From NCBI GenBank assembly GCA_016938735.1, contig JAFGUB010000016.1, positions 1 to 42,547 of the forward strand: a stretch of 42,547 nucleotides of DNA, read 5' to 3'. Position 1 is the first letter of the stretch; each line of letters begins with the position of its first letter. The translations under genes and the position numbers were made by a program. Of the stretch, positions 1 to 8,691 are shown one piece after another. This DNA comes from Campylobacterales bacterium. Lineage in GTDB: Bacteria > Campylobacterota > Campylobacteria > Campylobacterales > Sulfurimonadaceae. The notes under the pieces were generated by a model. The model was given only the letters and a program-made list of their open reading frames with translations. It did not search any database and had not been told where the DNA came from.

Positions 1-39
1 CTCTTCCGCCTCTAGCCATCTATGGATTCCTTGATACAT

Positions 40-1566
40 TTATGATTTTTGATCGTTTCTTTGTACCAAGAAGTGTAGCCAGATCACGTTTTGGATCGCT
101 CCGGTCTCCGGATTGATCCCAAAAACCCAAATTTTGCTGTTCCCAAACGCATAAATATACTGCAAACCGTCCGATTCGCTTCGTTGCACAAGCGTCGGAG
201 AGCCCAGTGTTGCACCGATCTCTTTTTTCCAGACGACGGTGCCGTCTTCAGATGAGAATAGATAGAGTTGTCCCGTATTTTCACCGGTGAGGACCCACTT
301 TTCATTGGCCGAGATGGTCGGCGAAGTGGCGCTATTGATCCCGTCTACCATGCGGCCAAAGCGGGCGCGGTTGAGAGGTGATTGGTAATTGACGACCGTT
401 AGCCGCTCAGCTTCAGGCTTGGCAGGCTCAAAATCGACACGATACAAGATCGCATCCTCCTCCGAGGAGGTAGTATCTAAGTTGGCGAGTAAAGCGGTTT
501 GGGCGCCGACAACAAAAATACGATTGATACCGGCATTGGAGGGGTCTTGGGCGACTGAAGGGGTGTTGACGACCAAAGAGCCGCTGCCGGCCGTGTTGCC
601 TGCAAAGTATGCATTGAGCTGGCATGGGCTAATAAAGTAATCGCTGTCGGCAATGTTAGTCTCGGGTTGCACGCCGGTGCACCAAATCCCAAAGGGGTTA
701 GAGTCATCGCCCGAGCCATCGCCACCCCCTGAAACCTGCACGACATACGCACCGAGTCCAGTAAGGCTAGCACTCATATCATACGACATGGGATCGTCAT
801 TGGCGACATAGTCATCGACATAGCAGACCCCATCACTCCACTCTACGCCTCCTTGGGGCGCGGACTCCACTAGGTGCGAGGAGGCGACGAGGGCACCGTC
901 TTCGGGGTCAAACATATAAATACCACCGTCAACGCTGATGCCTCCGATGTAGCGTTTACCAGCAATCTCATGTGACATAAAAAGCGTTATAAAGGGCTTG
1001 GCCATCGCCTCGGGGCTGGTGGGATTAGTCGAGGGATACCACAGGCCATCCGCAGTATTGAATGCGCGGAGCCCCGGCATCATCACACGCCAATGGTAAG
1101 CTTTGGTGCCGTCTATGACAGGGTCGCTCATACGATAGTGATAGAGGTAGTGGCAGTCAGAAAGGTAAAGATTGCCGGCATTGTCGATGACGGATGAGCC
1201 TGTCATCGCACATGCGTCTGGTCCGCCATTGGACGAGAGGGTGCTGTGCCATACCGGCGCACCTGTCGCAAGGTGATAGACATGCACGTTGGGCTGTGAG
1301 ACCTTGCCGGTATTAAAGGTGGCATACTCCTGACCGTCATAAGAGAAGTTTTGTATTGATGTCATCACAACTGATGGATGCTCACTTTCGTTTACCAGCC
1401 ATGCAATCTCTTCAAAACCGCTGATACCATTTACAGTACCAAGTGTATCTGCTAAATGGTCTGAGTTGTGCATGTCGTGGTGCAGTGTAGGCCAGTAGTC
1501 GGTTTGAAGCGAAACCGCATGCAGTACCGAGATGCCAAGAAATCCTAATAAGACAAGCGTGCGCAT
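40..1566 (-). CDS. Secreted PQQ-like beta-propeller protein
   Basis: About 508 residues. The reading frame stays open further upstream, but I place the start at the ATG at 1566: it follows an AGGGAG ribosome site and begins a clear signal peptide (MRTLVLLGFLGISVLHA). The mature part has spaced propeller-type repeats, such as GSSVIDNAGNLYLS near residue 100 and, near the C-terminus, SPTISANEKWVLTGENTG followed by GQLYLFSSEDGTVVWKKEIG and GSPTLV. These resemble quinoprotein dehydrogenase-like (PQQ) repeats, but no catalytic or quinone-binding residues could be assigned. It probably folds as a periplasmic or exported propeller used for binding or scaffolding. It lies 10 bp downstream of the interrupted hydrolase gene on the same strand, so the two likely formed one operon. 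Function unknown. Confidence 0.7.
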   Translation of the reverse strand: MRTLVLLGFLGISVLHAVSLQTDYWPTLHHDMHNSDHLADTLGTVNGISGFEEIAWLVNESEHPSVVMTSIQNFSYDGQEYATFNTGKVSQPNVHVYHLATGAPVWHSTLSSNGGPDACAMTGSSVIDNAGNLYLSDCHYLYHYRMSDPVIDGTKAYHWRVMMPGLRAFNTADGLWYPSTNPTSPEAMAKPFITLFMSHEIAGKRYIGGISVDGGIYMFDPEDGALVASSHLVESAPQGGVEWSDGVCYVDDYVANDDPMSYDMSASLTGLGAYVVQVSGGGDGSGDDSNPFGIWCTGVQPETNIADSDYFISPCQLNAYFAGNTAGSGSLVVNTPSVAQDPSNAGINRIFVVGAQTALLANLDTTSSEEDAILYRVDFEPAKPEAERLTVVNYQSPLNRARFGRMVDGINSATSPTISANEKWVLTGENTGQLYLFSSEDGTVVWKKEIGATLGSPTLVQRSESDGLQYIYAFGNSKIWVFGINPETGAIQNVIWLHFLVQRNDQKS

Positions 1567-1576
1567 CTGGGCTCCC

Positions 1577-2410
1577 TTAGTGCTTTTGGATAAAATTGAT
1601 GAGCGCACGTGTCGTCGGGTGGTCATAATCGCTTGTATTGATAGTAAAAACTTCGGCGTAATGCCCGGGGAAGTCCGCAAATACAACCTGTTTTGTCGCC
1701 ATGTCTTGGGCTGAATCCCATGCATCCGTGCTGATGTCGGCTTTTGAAACAAAATGCAGTTCGACGGAGTTGTTGGACTCTTCGATGGCTTTGGCAAATG
1801 CCATCGCATCACCGGCAAAACCGCTGATGTCATCTTGGGCATACAAGACCATAAAAGGAGGTTTGGTTCCTTCGAGTAGCATTGCTGGTGAGGCTGCATC
1901 CAGTGCGGCTTTGTTGGTACTACCAAAGGCATCCTCGATGAAATCCGCCAGCGTATCAATATCCTCCTTTGGCATGCCGTAGGGATTGTTCGGATACACA
2001 GTCATGTCGTAGAGGTTGTAGGTGCCACTCATGGCAATGACGCCGCGGATTTCGCCGAGCGAGCGCCCATGGGCGGCAAGATACTGCTCGTTGGTGCCCA
2101 GTAATGCTACCAGATGCCCTCCGGCAGACTGGCCAAAGAGAAAGACACGCTGGGTATTGGCGTATGCGCCTAGGTGCTCTTTGACCCAGTCAAACGCGGC
2201 GGCAATGTCTTGAACATGCATCGGGTGTTTAATGGAATCAAACGAGCCTAAGCCAGAGAGGCGGTAGTTGGCGATGACGACGGTCAGGCCGTAGCGGCTC
2301 ACCAGTGTATGGGCCAACTCATCGTATGTATCTTTGTCGCCAAAGTGCCACGCACCCCCAGGGACATACAAAACAATAGAGCTGTCGGTCTTGCCCTCGG
2401 GACGGTACAC
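1577..2410 (-). CDS. Alpha/beta hydrolase (BD-FAE/HSL-like), catalytic part of an interrupted gene
   Basis: This 277-codon frame encodes an alpha/beta hydrolase. Visible landmarks are the oxyanion region VPGGAWHFGDKD near residue 17, the nucleophile elbow GQSAGGH near residue 93, the acid region near VLYAQDDISG and a late histidine in DFPGHYAEVF. The layout is that of carboxylesterase-like enzymes (BD-FAE, hormone-sensitive-lipase group) that act on ester bonds, often acetyl or feruloyl groups on polysaccharide. The only start codon available here is a GTG at 2410 with no convincing ribosome site. The same frame continues upstream through a second domain to a signal peptide and is cut by a TAA at 2720-2722. 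I therefore read this as the 3' part of a secreted enzyme gene, not an independent cytoplasmic enzyme. Confidence 0.6.
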   Translation of the reverse strand: MYRPEGKTDSSIVLYVPGGAWHFGDKDTYDELAHTLVSRYGLTVVIANYRLSGLGSFDSIKHPMHVQDIAAAFDWVKEHLGAYANTQRVFLFGQSAGGHLVALLGTNEQYLAAHGRSLGEIRGVIAMSGTYNLYDMTVYPNNPYGMPKEDIDTLADFIEDAFGSTNKAALDAASPAMLLEGTKPPFMVLYAQDDISGFAGDAMAFAKAIEESNNSVELHFVSKADISTDAWDSAQDMATKQVVFADFPGHYAEVFTINTSDYDHPTTRALINFIQKH

Positions 2411-2791
2411 ATCGAGCTTGTGGCGCTCTTCATTGCTGCCTTCGATGTAGGTGATGTTATGTTCGCTTGAGACAGTATAGAGCTTTTGCGCGTCGCCGGT
2501 GTGGAGCGTGCATGCACCCGAAGACTTGACCCAAAACCCCTCCAGTGGCTTTACTGCATCCAGTGTACCGGTGCCGCCGGCCGTACTGCAGCTGAGCCAC
2601 TGCCCCGAGCGGTAGACCCACAGGGTGTCGATGCACGCGGCGTTGAGCTTGGAGAGGTCATCAAACCCGACTGCCGTACCGGCGAAATTCCAGCCCGCAC
2701 CAAAGGCGTGATCCTCTTGTTAGCCAACTTCTGCCGTAGCGTCAAAACACGTGAAAAATAAAGCCGTAAATAAGATTGCTATGCGTCGCAC
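2411..2791 (-). pseudogene. 5' part of the hydrolase gene: signal peptide, in-frame TAA, accessory domain
   Basis: On the minus strand an AAAGGAG ribosome site precedes a GTG at 2789-2791 that begins MRRIAILFTALFFTCFDATA, a good signal peptide. After EVG the frame meets TAA at 2720-2722. It then continues, with no further stop, through about 100 residues that include GWNFAGTAVGFDDLSKLNAA, DTLWVYRSGQWLSC and GFWVKSSGACTL, straight into the hydrolase that starts at 2410. The GWN...W...GFW pattern resembles a small domain found beside other secreted Campylobacterota proteins (recalled resemblance, not searched). One base change, for example TAA from CAA, would explain the break. Sequencing error is the alternative. 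Confidence 0.6.
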
Positions 2792-3072
2792 GATTTCTCC
2801 TTTGTAGGTGTGTGTGCAGTGTGTCAAAGTGATCGGATAGCCACACAGTCGCAATCCAATCCTTAACCCAGTCGAAACAGATAAATCATACTAGCATTTT
2901 TTAATTAAGAATAAATAATTAACGTGAATCTTGGATGTGAACCCAAATGGAGAAGTTTATGTGCACCCTCAAAAAAATCTCATTTTCCATCAAAAACCAA
3001 AAAAGGTAAAATAATCAGAGGTTAGAGAGGGTTAAACGCTACAAAATTGCTACATGTAAGCGGCCCTTGGCA
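2792..3072. other. AT-rich intergenic region upstream of the pot operon
   Basis: About 280 bp without a supported gene between two divergent transcription units. It is much richer in A+T than its surroundings. On the minus strand it holds a TATGAT hexamer (2885-2890) within TGCTAGTATGATT, a string repeated exactly upstream of folE at 34027-34039, so it may be a -10 element for the hydrolase operon, although no good -35 is visible. A 20-codon frame at 2947-3009 has no ribosome site and I do not call it. A CTACATGTAA palindrome lies at 3050-3059. Confidence 0.5.
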
Positions 3073-3081
3073 TGGTATAGT
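3073..3081 (+). promoter_or_regulatory. Extended -10 promoter for potABCD
   Basis: TGGTATAGT matches an extended -10 element (TGnTATAAT with one mismatch) 21 bp upstream of the potA start codon. No strong -35 is present at the expected distance, which is normal for extended -10 promoters and common in Campylobacterota. The ribosome site before potA (AGAGAG) is weak. Confidence 0.4.
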
Positions 3082-3101
3082 TTTACCTAAAAAGAGAGCT
3101 C

Positions 3102-4190
3102 ATGACCCAACCGCTTCTGTCGCTTCGCAACATTCAGAAAACTTATAACGGAATCGATGTGCTGCGGGGCTTTTATCTGGAGATCCAGCAGGGTGAATTT
3201 CTCACGCTCCTTGGCCCTTCAGGCTGCGGTAAGACGACGGTGCTGCGGCTTATCGGCGGGTTTGAAGGGAGCGATGGGGGAGAGATTGTGATGGATGGCG
3301 TACGCATCAACGATCTTCCGCCGCATGAGCGCACTGTCAATACGGTCTTTCAAAGCTACGCACTTTTTCCACACATGGACGTTTTTGAAAATGTCGCTTT
3401 TGGTTTGCGGATGAAGAAGCTCGGCGAGGCGCAGATTCAAAGCGCGGTGGCTGAAGCGCTGGAGATGGTACAGCTGGGCGCGCATGAGCGCAAGCGCCCT
3501 TCGCAGCTCAGCGGCGGTCAGCAGCAGCGCGTCGCCATTGCCCGCGCGGTGGTGAACAAACCGCGTATTTTGCTGCTGGATGAGTCGCTCAGTGCGCTGG
3601 ATTACAAGCTGAGAAAGCAGATGCAGATCGAGCTCAAAACCTTGCAGCGCCGCCTTGGGATCACCTTTTTGTTTGTCACGCACGATCAGGAAGAGGCGCT
3701 TTCGATGTCGGATCGCATCGTGGTGATGCACGAGGGGCGCATCGAGCAGGTCGGCACGCCCAAAGAGATCTACGAAGAGCCCAAAACCCTCTTTGTGGCC
3801 AACTTCATCGGTGAGGCCAATACCTTTACATGTAACCTCATAGAGCAGCGCCAAGGTGAGGTGCTGCTGGGCTATGAGGGGCGCACTTTTTGTGTTAAAA
3901 CGACCAAAACGCCCTCTGCGCGCCTGACCTTGCTGATCCGCCCCGAAGATCTGCGGGTGGAGCGGCGGCTGGAGGATGTGAAATCGCCCAACTATTTTGA
4001 AGCGGTTTTGGAGCAGGTGATCTACAAAGGCACCACCATCGACTTGTTGCTGCGGCTTGATAACGCTAGAGAGATCATGGCAAGCGAGTTTTACAACGAA
4101 GACAGTGACGCGCTGCTCTATCAAGAAGGAGAGCGGCTCTATCTGTACTGGGTGGACGGCTGGGAGGTGCTGCTCGATGAAGCTGAGTAG
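3102..4190 (+). CDS. potA: Spermidine/putrescine ABC transporter ATP-binding protein PotA
   Basis: 362 residues, the usual PotA length. The ABC domain shows Walker A GPSGCGKTT at residues 38-46, the Q-loop in FQSYALFPHMDV, the signature LSGGQQQR from residue 136, Walker B ILLLDE at 156-161 with the D-loop SALD, and the switch histidine in FVTHDQEEALS. A C-terminal TOBE-like regulatory domain follows (IRPEDLRVE and beyond), as in importers for polyamines and related substrates. It energises the permeases PotB and PotC at the inner membrane. It is the first gene of potABCD and its 3' end overlaps potB by 14 bp, which suggests translational coupling. Polyamine specificity is inferred from the full potABCD order. 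A related substrate cannot be excluded. Confidence 0.92.
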   Translation: MTQPLLSLRNIQKTYNGIDVLRGFYLEIQQGEFLTLLGPSGCGKTTVLRLIGGFEGSDGGEIVMDGVRINDLPPHERTVNTVFQSYALFPHMDVFENVAFGLRMKKLGEAQIQSAVAEALEMVQLGAHERKRPSQLSGGQQQRVAIARAVVNKPRILLLDESLSALDYKLRKQMQIELKTLQRRLGITFLFVTHDQEEALSMSDRIVVMHEGRIEQVGTPKEIYEEPKTLFVANFIGEANTFTCNLIEQRQGEVLLGYEGRTFCVKTTKTPSARLTLLIRPEDLRVERRLEDVKSPNYFEAVLEQVIYKGTTIDLLLRLDNAREIMASEFYNEDSDALLYQEGERLYLYWVDGWEVLLDEAE

Positions 4191-5016
4191 GTTTGCCCGT
4201 TTTTCGATTGCGCTGCTCTTTGTTTGGATCGTGCTCTTTGCCTTTTTGCCGCAGATTATGGTGCTCATCGCCAGTGTGCTCTCCAAAGGTGCCACCGATT
4301 TTATACTCTTTGAGCCGACGGTTCAAAACTATGCGCGGCTTTTTGATCCGATCTATCTGCAGATTTTTGTCGATTCTCTGGTGCTGGCGAGTGTCACTAC
4401 GCTGCTGTGTCTGATTATCGCCTTTCCCTTCGCCGCTACCCTTGCCCGTGCCCCCAAGGCGTGGCGACCGCTGCTGCTCATACTGGTGATCATCCCTTTT
4501 TGGACCAGTTCGCTGGTGCGCACCTACGCGCTGATCGCCTTGCTCAAAACCAAGGGGCTGATCAATGCCGCGCTGCTGTTTCTGGGCATCATCGACGCGC
4601 CGCTGGAGCTGATGTATACGCAGGTGGCGGTCTTTATCGGGATGGTCTACACCCTGCTGCCTTTTATGATTTTGCCGCTTTACGCCGCGCTGGAGAAGAT
4701 CGACGTGCGCCTCATCGAGGCGGCGAGCGATCTGGGGGCGGGCTTTTGGAGCCGCCTCATGCGCATCACGATTCCGCTCTCGCTTAGCGGCATCATCGCC
4801 GGATCGATGCTGGTCTTTTTGCCGGCTTTGGGGATGTTTTATATCCCCGATCTACTAGGTGGGGCCAAAAATCTGATCATCGGGAGTTTTATCCGCAATC
4901 AGTTTCTCACCTTTCGTGACTGGCCCTTCGGGGCGGCTGCGTCGATGCTGCTGAGTCTGATGATGCTGCTGATGGTGGCGCTGTATGCCTATGCGCAGCG
5001 AAGGGAGCGTGCATGA
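4177..5016 (+). CDS. potB: Spermidine/putrescine ABC transporter permease PotB
   Basis: 279 residues from the ATG at 4177 (MKLSRFARFSIALLFVWIVL). The frame is open further upstream inside potA, but this start gives a normal length and begins just before the first membrane helix. About six hydrophobic segments are visible. The conserved permease EAA loop, IEAASDLGAGFWSRLMRITI, is where the ATPase PotA docks. The protein forms half of the membrane channel together with PotC. The gene overlaps potA by 14 bp and potC by 4 bp (ATGA), so it is translated as part of a tight operon. Confidence 0.9.
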   Translation: MKLSRFARFSIALLFVWIVLFAFLPQIMVLIASVLSKGATDFILFEPTVQNYARLFDPIYLQIFVDSLVLASVTTLLCLIIAFPFAATLARAPKAWRPLLLILVIIPFWTSSLVRTYALIALLKTKGLINAALLFLGIIDAPLELMYTQVAVFIGMVYTLLPFMILPLYAALEKIDVRLIEAASDLGAGFWSRLMRITIPLSLSGIIAGSMLVFLPALGMFYIPDLLGGAKNLIIGSFIRNQFLTFRDWPFGAAASMLLSLMMLLMVALYAYAQRRERA

Positions 5017-5777
5017 GAAGCATCAAAACCGCGTACGTATTGCTGATCTATGTGCTGCTCTACCTGCCTATCGGCGTGCTCATTCTCTACTCCTTCAACG
5101 CTTCAAAATTCTCGACCGAGTGGAAGGGCTTTACGCTCATGTGGTACGAGAAGCTCTCAAGCAATGACGGCCTCATTGAAGCCGCATTGCACTCGCTCAA
5201 CATCGCGCTCTTCTCCTCGCTGCTGGCCACGCTGATCGGCACGCTGGGCGCGGTGGCGCTCTTTAGACACCGCTTTTTGGGCAAGAAGTTTTTGGAGTCG
5301 ATGGTCTATATCCTCATCGTTTCGCCCGAGATCGTGATGGGGATCTCCTTGCTGATGCTCTTTAGCGCGGCGCAGATGCCGATGGGCTTTTGGACGCTGC
5401 TCATCGCGCACATTACGCTGTGCGTTCCGTTTGTGATCGTCACCGTCGCCAGCCGTTTGGCCAACTTCGATCAAAGCGTGATCGAAGCCGCCAAGGATCT
5501 GGGGGCGGAGGAGTTCACCCTCTTTTACAAGGTGGTGCTGCCGATGATTGCGCCGTCGGTCATCGCGGGCTTTTTGCTTAGCTTCACCCTCTCGCTTGAT
5601 GACGTGATCATCAGCTTTTTTGTGACGGGGCCGGGCTATGAGATCTTGCCGCTCAAGATCTATTCGATGGTGCGCGTCGGCGTTAAGCCCGAGATCAATG
5701 CGCTGTGTACAATCATGTTTGTTCTGACCATTTTTGTGGTACTGTTATCTCAATATTTACTGAAGGAGAAGCGATGA
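5013..5777 (+). CDS. potC: Spermidine/putrescine ABC transporter permease PotC
   Basis: 254 residues, with six likely membrane helices and an EAA loop (IEAAKDLGAEEFTLFYKVVL) followed by SLDDVIISFFVTGPG, a stretch typical of PotC. It pairs with PotB to form the membrane pore of the polyamine importer. The start overlaps the potB stop and the stop overlaps the potD start (both ATGA), so the four subunits are probably translated together. Confidence 0.9.
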   Translation: MRSIKTAYVLLIYVLLYLPIGVLILYSFNASKFSTEWKGFTLMWYEKLSSNDGLIEAALHSLNIALFSSLLATLIGTLGAVALFRHRFLGKKFLESMVYILIVSPEIVMGISLLMLFSAAQMPMGFWTLLIAHITLCVPFVIVTVASRLANFDQSVIEAAKDLGAEEFTLFYKVVLPMIAPSVIAGFLLSFTLSLDDVIISFFVTGPGYEILPLKIYSMVRVGVKPEINALCTIMFVLTIFVVLLSQYLLKEKR

Positions 5778-6796
5778 AGAAGATCATTTTGGCGGCGCTG
5801 TTGGCGCTGGGGTTGCAGGCGGCACAAAAAGAGTTGGTGGTGTATAACTGGAGCGAGTATATGCCCGAATCGGTGATCGAAGATTTTGAAAAAGAGAGCG
5901 GCATCAAGGTGCGCTACTCCACGTATGATAGCAACGAAGCGATGTACGCCAAGATCAAGACGGCCGGCGGCGAGAGCTACGATATCGTGGTGCCTTCGAC
6001 CTATTTTGTGAACAAAATGTCGCGCGAGGGGCTGCTTGCCAAGATCGATAAAAGCAAGCTCAAAAACTACGCCAACCTCGATCCGAAGCTGCTGGGTAAA
6101 CCTTTTGACCCCAAAAACGACTACTCCATCCCGTATATGTGGGGTTCTACCGGCATGAGTTACAACGCCAAAGTTCTGGGCGAAGGGGCCGTGAGCGCAT
6201 GGAGCGACCTGTGGAACAAAGAGTTTGCGGGCAAACTGCTGCTCACCGATGACCTGCGCGAGGTGATCGGCATGGCGCTGCTGAGCCTTGGCTACTCCTC
6301 CAACACCACCGATCCCAAGCAGATTGAAGCGGCCTACAACAAGCTCAAAACCTTGATGCCAAACGTCAAACTCTTCAACTCCGAATCACCCAAAGGGGTC
6401 TACATCAGCGAAGAGGTCGTGGTGGGGATGAACTTCAACGGCGAAAACTATATGGCCAACACCGAGATGCCCGAATTGCGCTACGTCTACCCCAAAGAGG
6501 GGGTGCTGGTGTGGGTTGATTCGCTTGTGATCCCCAAGGGAGCCAAAAACATCGCCGCCGCCCACGCCTTTATCGACTACCTGTTGCGCCCCGAAGTGGC
6601 CAAAACCATCAGCGAAGAGATCGGCTACGCCACCCCCAACCTCGCGGCGGTCAAACTGCTTGAGCCCGAAACTGCCGCCAACCGCATCATCTACCCTACT
6701 GCAGACGACCTAGCCAAAAGCGAGTTTCAGCTTGATGTGGGTGAAGCGATCACGATCTATGAGCAGTATTGGGAGAAGCTTAAGACGGGGAATTGA
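5774..6796 (+). CDS. potD: Polyamine-binding periplasmic protein PotD
   Basis: 340 residues from the ATG at 5774, which follows a GAAGGAGAAG ribosome site inside the end of potC. The N-terminus is a signal peptide (MKKIILAALLALGLQAA) and the mature protein opens with KELVVYNWSEYMPESVIEDF, the standard start of PotD/PotF-type solute-binding proteins. Later blocks such as YDIVVPSTYFVNKM, YSIPYMWGSTGMSYN and LRYVYPKEGVLVWVDSL are also characteristic. It captures spermidine or putrescine in the periplasm and delivers it to PotBC. The binding residues were not mapped one by one, so the exact polyamine is uncertain. Confidence 0.9.
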   Translation: MKKIILAALLALGLQAAQKELVVYNWSEYMPESVIEDFEKESGIKVRYSTYDSNEAMYAKIKTAGGESYDIVVPSTYFVNKMSREGLLAKIDKSKLKNYANLDPKLLGKPFDPKNDYSIPYMWGSTGMSYNAKVLGEGAVSAWSDLWNKEFAGKLLLTDDLREVIGMALLSLGYSSNTTDPKQIEAAYNKLKTLMPNVKLFNSESPKGVYISEEVVVGMNFNGENYMANTEMPELRYVYPKEGVLVWVDSLVIPKGAKNIAAAHAFIDYLLRPEVAKTISEEIGYATPNLAAVKLLEPETAANRIIYPTADDLAKSEFQLDVGEAITIYEQYWEKLKTGN

Positions 6797-6828
6797 TCGT
6801 CTGAGCCTCTTTTTAAGGAGACCTGACC

Positions 6829-8616
6829 ATGAGATTTTTAATCTACTGCGCCACCGCGCTTTGGGCGTTTGGCGGTTGTAGCGGTTCGGGAGGCGGTTCA
6901 AGCGCATCAGGGGGTGACGCTTCTTCAAGTGTCGCGGTACCAAGCAGCGCTTCGAGCGCCCTTTCGTCGAGCAGTTTTTCAAGCGCCGCATCCTCTTTGA
7001 GCAGTGCGCTCTCATCCACTGCCTCAAGCAGCGCGCAGAGCTCTTCGCTCGCCGCCGGAGTGCCGCCGCTCTATCTCTTTTTGTTCATGCACACCGAAGA
7101 CCATATCAACCACGCCTACAGCGAGCGGCGCTACCGCGAGCTGCTGCCCGAGGTGCGCGCGCTCAAAGAGGCTTATGCGCAGACGGGCCTCATTTGGACC
7201 ATCGAGTTTCAAGGCAGCGACGCCAAGACGGTGGCCGAGCGCAACGAAGAGGCTCTGGCCGACACCCTGCGCGAAGCCGCCGCTGAGGGGGTGATTGCCT
7301 TTGGCTATCACGCCAGACACGATCCCACCTACGCCAACAACCCCATGCAGGGGATTACCGCCAGCGACACCTTCGAGCGCAAAGTCGATGCGATGCGTGA
7401 GTGGGTTTCGTGCGAAAAAGAGCCTACGTTTGGCGGAGCGCTTTATGATAGCAACGGTACATGTAAGCCCGGCGGCGTGCGCGCCATTATGGATCACTTC
7501 GGCACGCCCGGGCTGGTAACGGGACTCTTTTTGTACTCCAAAGCCGCCATCGGCGAGCACGACGCGGGGGTGCATGCCATCAGGGAGCATCTAAGCACGC
7601 GCTATCTGGGTTTTGGCTTTCCCGATCACGGCTCAGCGGCGCAAGGCGGCGACGCGGCGCTGGAGGATCTTTTCACCCGCCTCACCCCAAGCCCCTATAC
7701 CTCGGGGACGCTCTTTTGGTCGGAGAACATTTTGCGCATCAACGACGGCGACGCGCTCAACCATATTTCTTCGCTCTCGCTTATCGACGGCAGCGAGGCG
7801 ATACGAGCACAGCTTGACCGGCTCGATCGCTCGCGCCCTCTGGTGATCAACGCCCATTTGGGCTCGAAGTACACCTACACGCGCAACGATCTGCGCCCAA
7901 GTACCAGCCCCACCATCTACGCCTATGATCACCCCGACGCACCCGAGCTGCCCGAGACGCATCGCAACAGTGATGAGGAGATTGATCGGCGCTTTGCAAC
8001 CGAAAAAGAGGCCCTCCAAACGCTGGTGGTCTTTGCCGCGAGCGAGAAACAGGTGCGCTTTGTCAGTGCGCAGGAGTTGGTGGATCTGGTGATGAGCGAA
8101 GAGTTTAAAACCGTCGATGCGCAGGAGCTCACAACGCTTGCACAGGCTTTTAAAACCCATGTCGATACCCACGGCGTCGTGCCCGACTTTGTAGGGGACG
8201 GTATGCACTACTACGCCCTGCGCGACCTTTTTTCGCTGCTGATGCGCTCAAGCACAGAAAATGAGACCTTGGCGCTGCTGGAGAGCTATGGTCCCTTCAA
8301 CCTTGCGACCCAATCAAACGCCGCGACCATCGAAGCCTCCAAACTTGAATCGATCAAAACAAGCCACGCACAGCGCTTCGAGGCACCCAAAAGCTGGAAC
8401 GTGCGGGCCGAGAATATCGTCTTGAACCGCTATGACACCCTAAGCGCCGCGCAACTGCTCTACGCCATGGCCGCGCACCATCTAGGAGCGCGCAGAGCGA
8501 TCACAATTCCGGCGATGCAGAGTCTCCCCGAAACCTACGCCTTGCTGCAAGCGCTTGATTATGAGGATGCGCAGGCGACTTCATGGTCGCTTAAGCCTGC
8601 GGTTTTGATGCCTTGA
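6829..8616 (+). CDS. Large lipoprotein with Ser-rich linker, unknown catalytic-type domain
   Basis: 595 residues, start supported by AAGGAG at 6815-6820. The lipobox AFGGC places the lipidated cysteine at residue 17. Residues 18 to about 75 are an almost pure Ser/Ala/Gly linker, as in surface-exposed lipoproteins. The main domain starts at PPLYLFLFMHTEDHINHAY and includes TGLIWTIEFQGSDAKT and GVIAFGYHARHDPTY. Its alternating strands and conserved-looking His and Asp residues recall barrel-fold deacetylases or glycosidases, but I cannot assign a family. Near the C-terminus, HVDTHGVVPDFVGDGMHYY and the following Leu-rich stretch resemble a pseudomurein-binding-type repeat, with a second partial copy at LSAAQLLYAMAAHHL. 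It lies 32 bp after potD and could be read through from that operon. Likely role: a surface protein acting on or holding polysaccharide (inference). Confidence 0.6.
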   Translation: MRFLIYCATALWAFGGCSGSGGGSSASGGDASSSVAVPSSASSALSSSSFSSAASSLSSALSSTASSSAQSSSLAAGVPPLYLFLFMHTEDHINHAYSERRYRELLPEVRALKEAYAQTGLIWTIEFQGSDAKTVAERNEEALADTLREAAAEGVIAFGYHARHDPTYANNPMQGITASDTFERKVDAMREWVSCEKEPTFGGALYDSNGTCKPGGVRAIMDHFGTPGLVTGLFLYSKAAIGEHDAGVHAIREHLSTRYLGFGFPDHGSAAQGGDAALEDLFTRLTPSPYTSGTLFWSENILRINDGDALNHISSLSLIDGSEAIRAQLDRLDRSRPLVINAHLGSKYTYTRNDLRPSTSPTIYAYDHPDAPELPETHRNSDEEIDRRFATEKEALQTLVVFAASEKQVRFVSAQELVDLVMSEEFKTVDAQELTTLAQAFKTHVDTHGVVPDFVGDGMHYYALRDLFSLLMRSSTENETLALLESYGPFNLATQSNAATIEASKLESIKTSHAQRFEAPKSWNVRAENIVLNRYDTLSAAQLLYAMAAHHLGARRAITIPAMQSLPETYALLQALDYEDAQATSWSLKPAVLMP

Positions 8617-8639
8617 GTCGAATGAGCGCCCTAATTGAG

Positions 8640-8668
8640 TTTACATGTAAGCTCTAGCTGTATATAAT
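8640..8668 (+). promoter_or_regulatory. mazEF promoter with palindrome in the -35 and paired repeats round the -10
   Basis: TTTACA (8640-8645), 17 bp, then TATAAT (8663-8668), close to the sigma-70 consensus. The -35 is formed by the palindrome TTACATGTAA (8641-8650). Two copies of TAGCTGTAT (8655-8663 and 8668-8676, 13 bp apart) flank the -10 and are candidate operator half-sites for autoregulation by the ribbon-helix-helix antitoxin. AAGGAG at 8681-8686 is the ribosome site. Confidence 0.7.
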
Positions 8669-8691
8669 AGCTGTATCTAAAAGGAGTTAAA

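Noticed and set aside
2947-3009. 20-codon leader peptide upstream of potA
   Set aside because: No ribosome site, low-complexity Lys-rich product, and it lies in AT-rich DNA where such frames are expected.
3219-4295. Long minus-strand open frame opposite potA
   Set aside because: It is a shadow of potA in a GC-rich gene: no ribosome site, no family features, and potA is certain.
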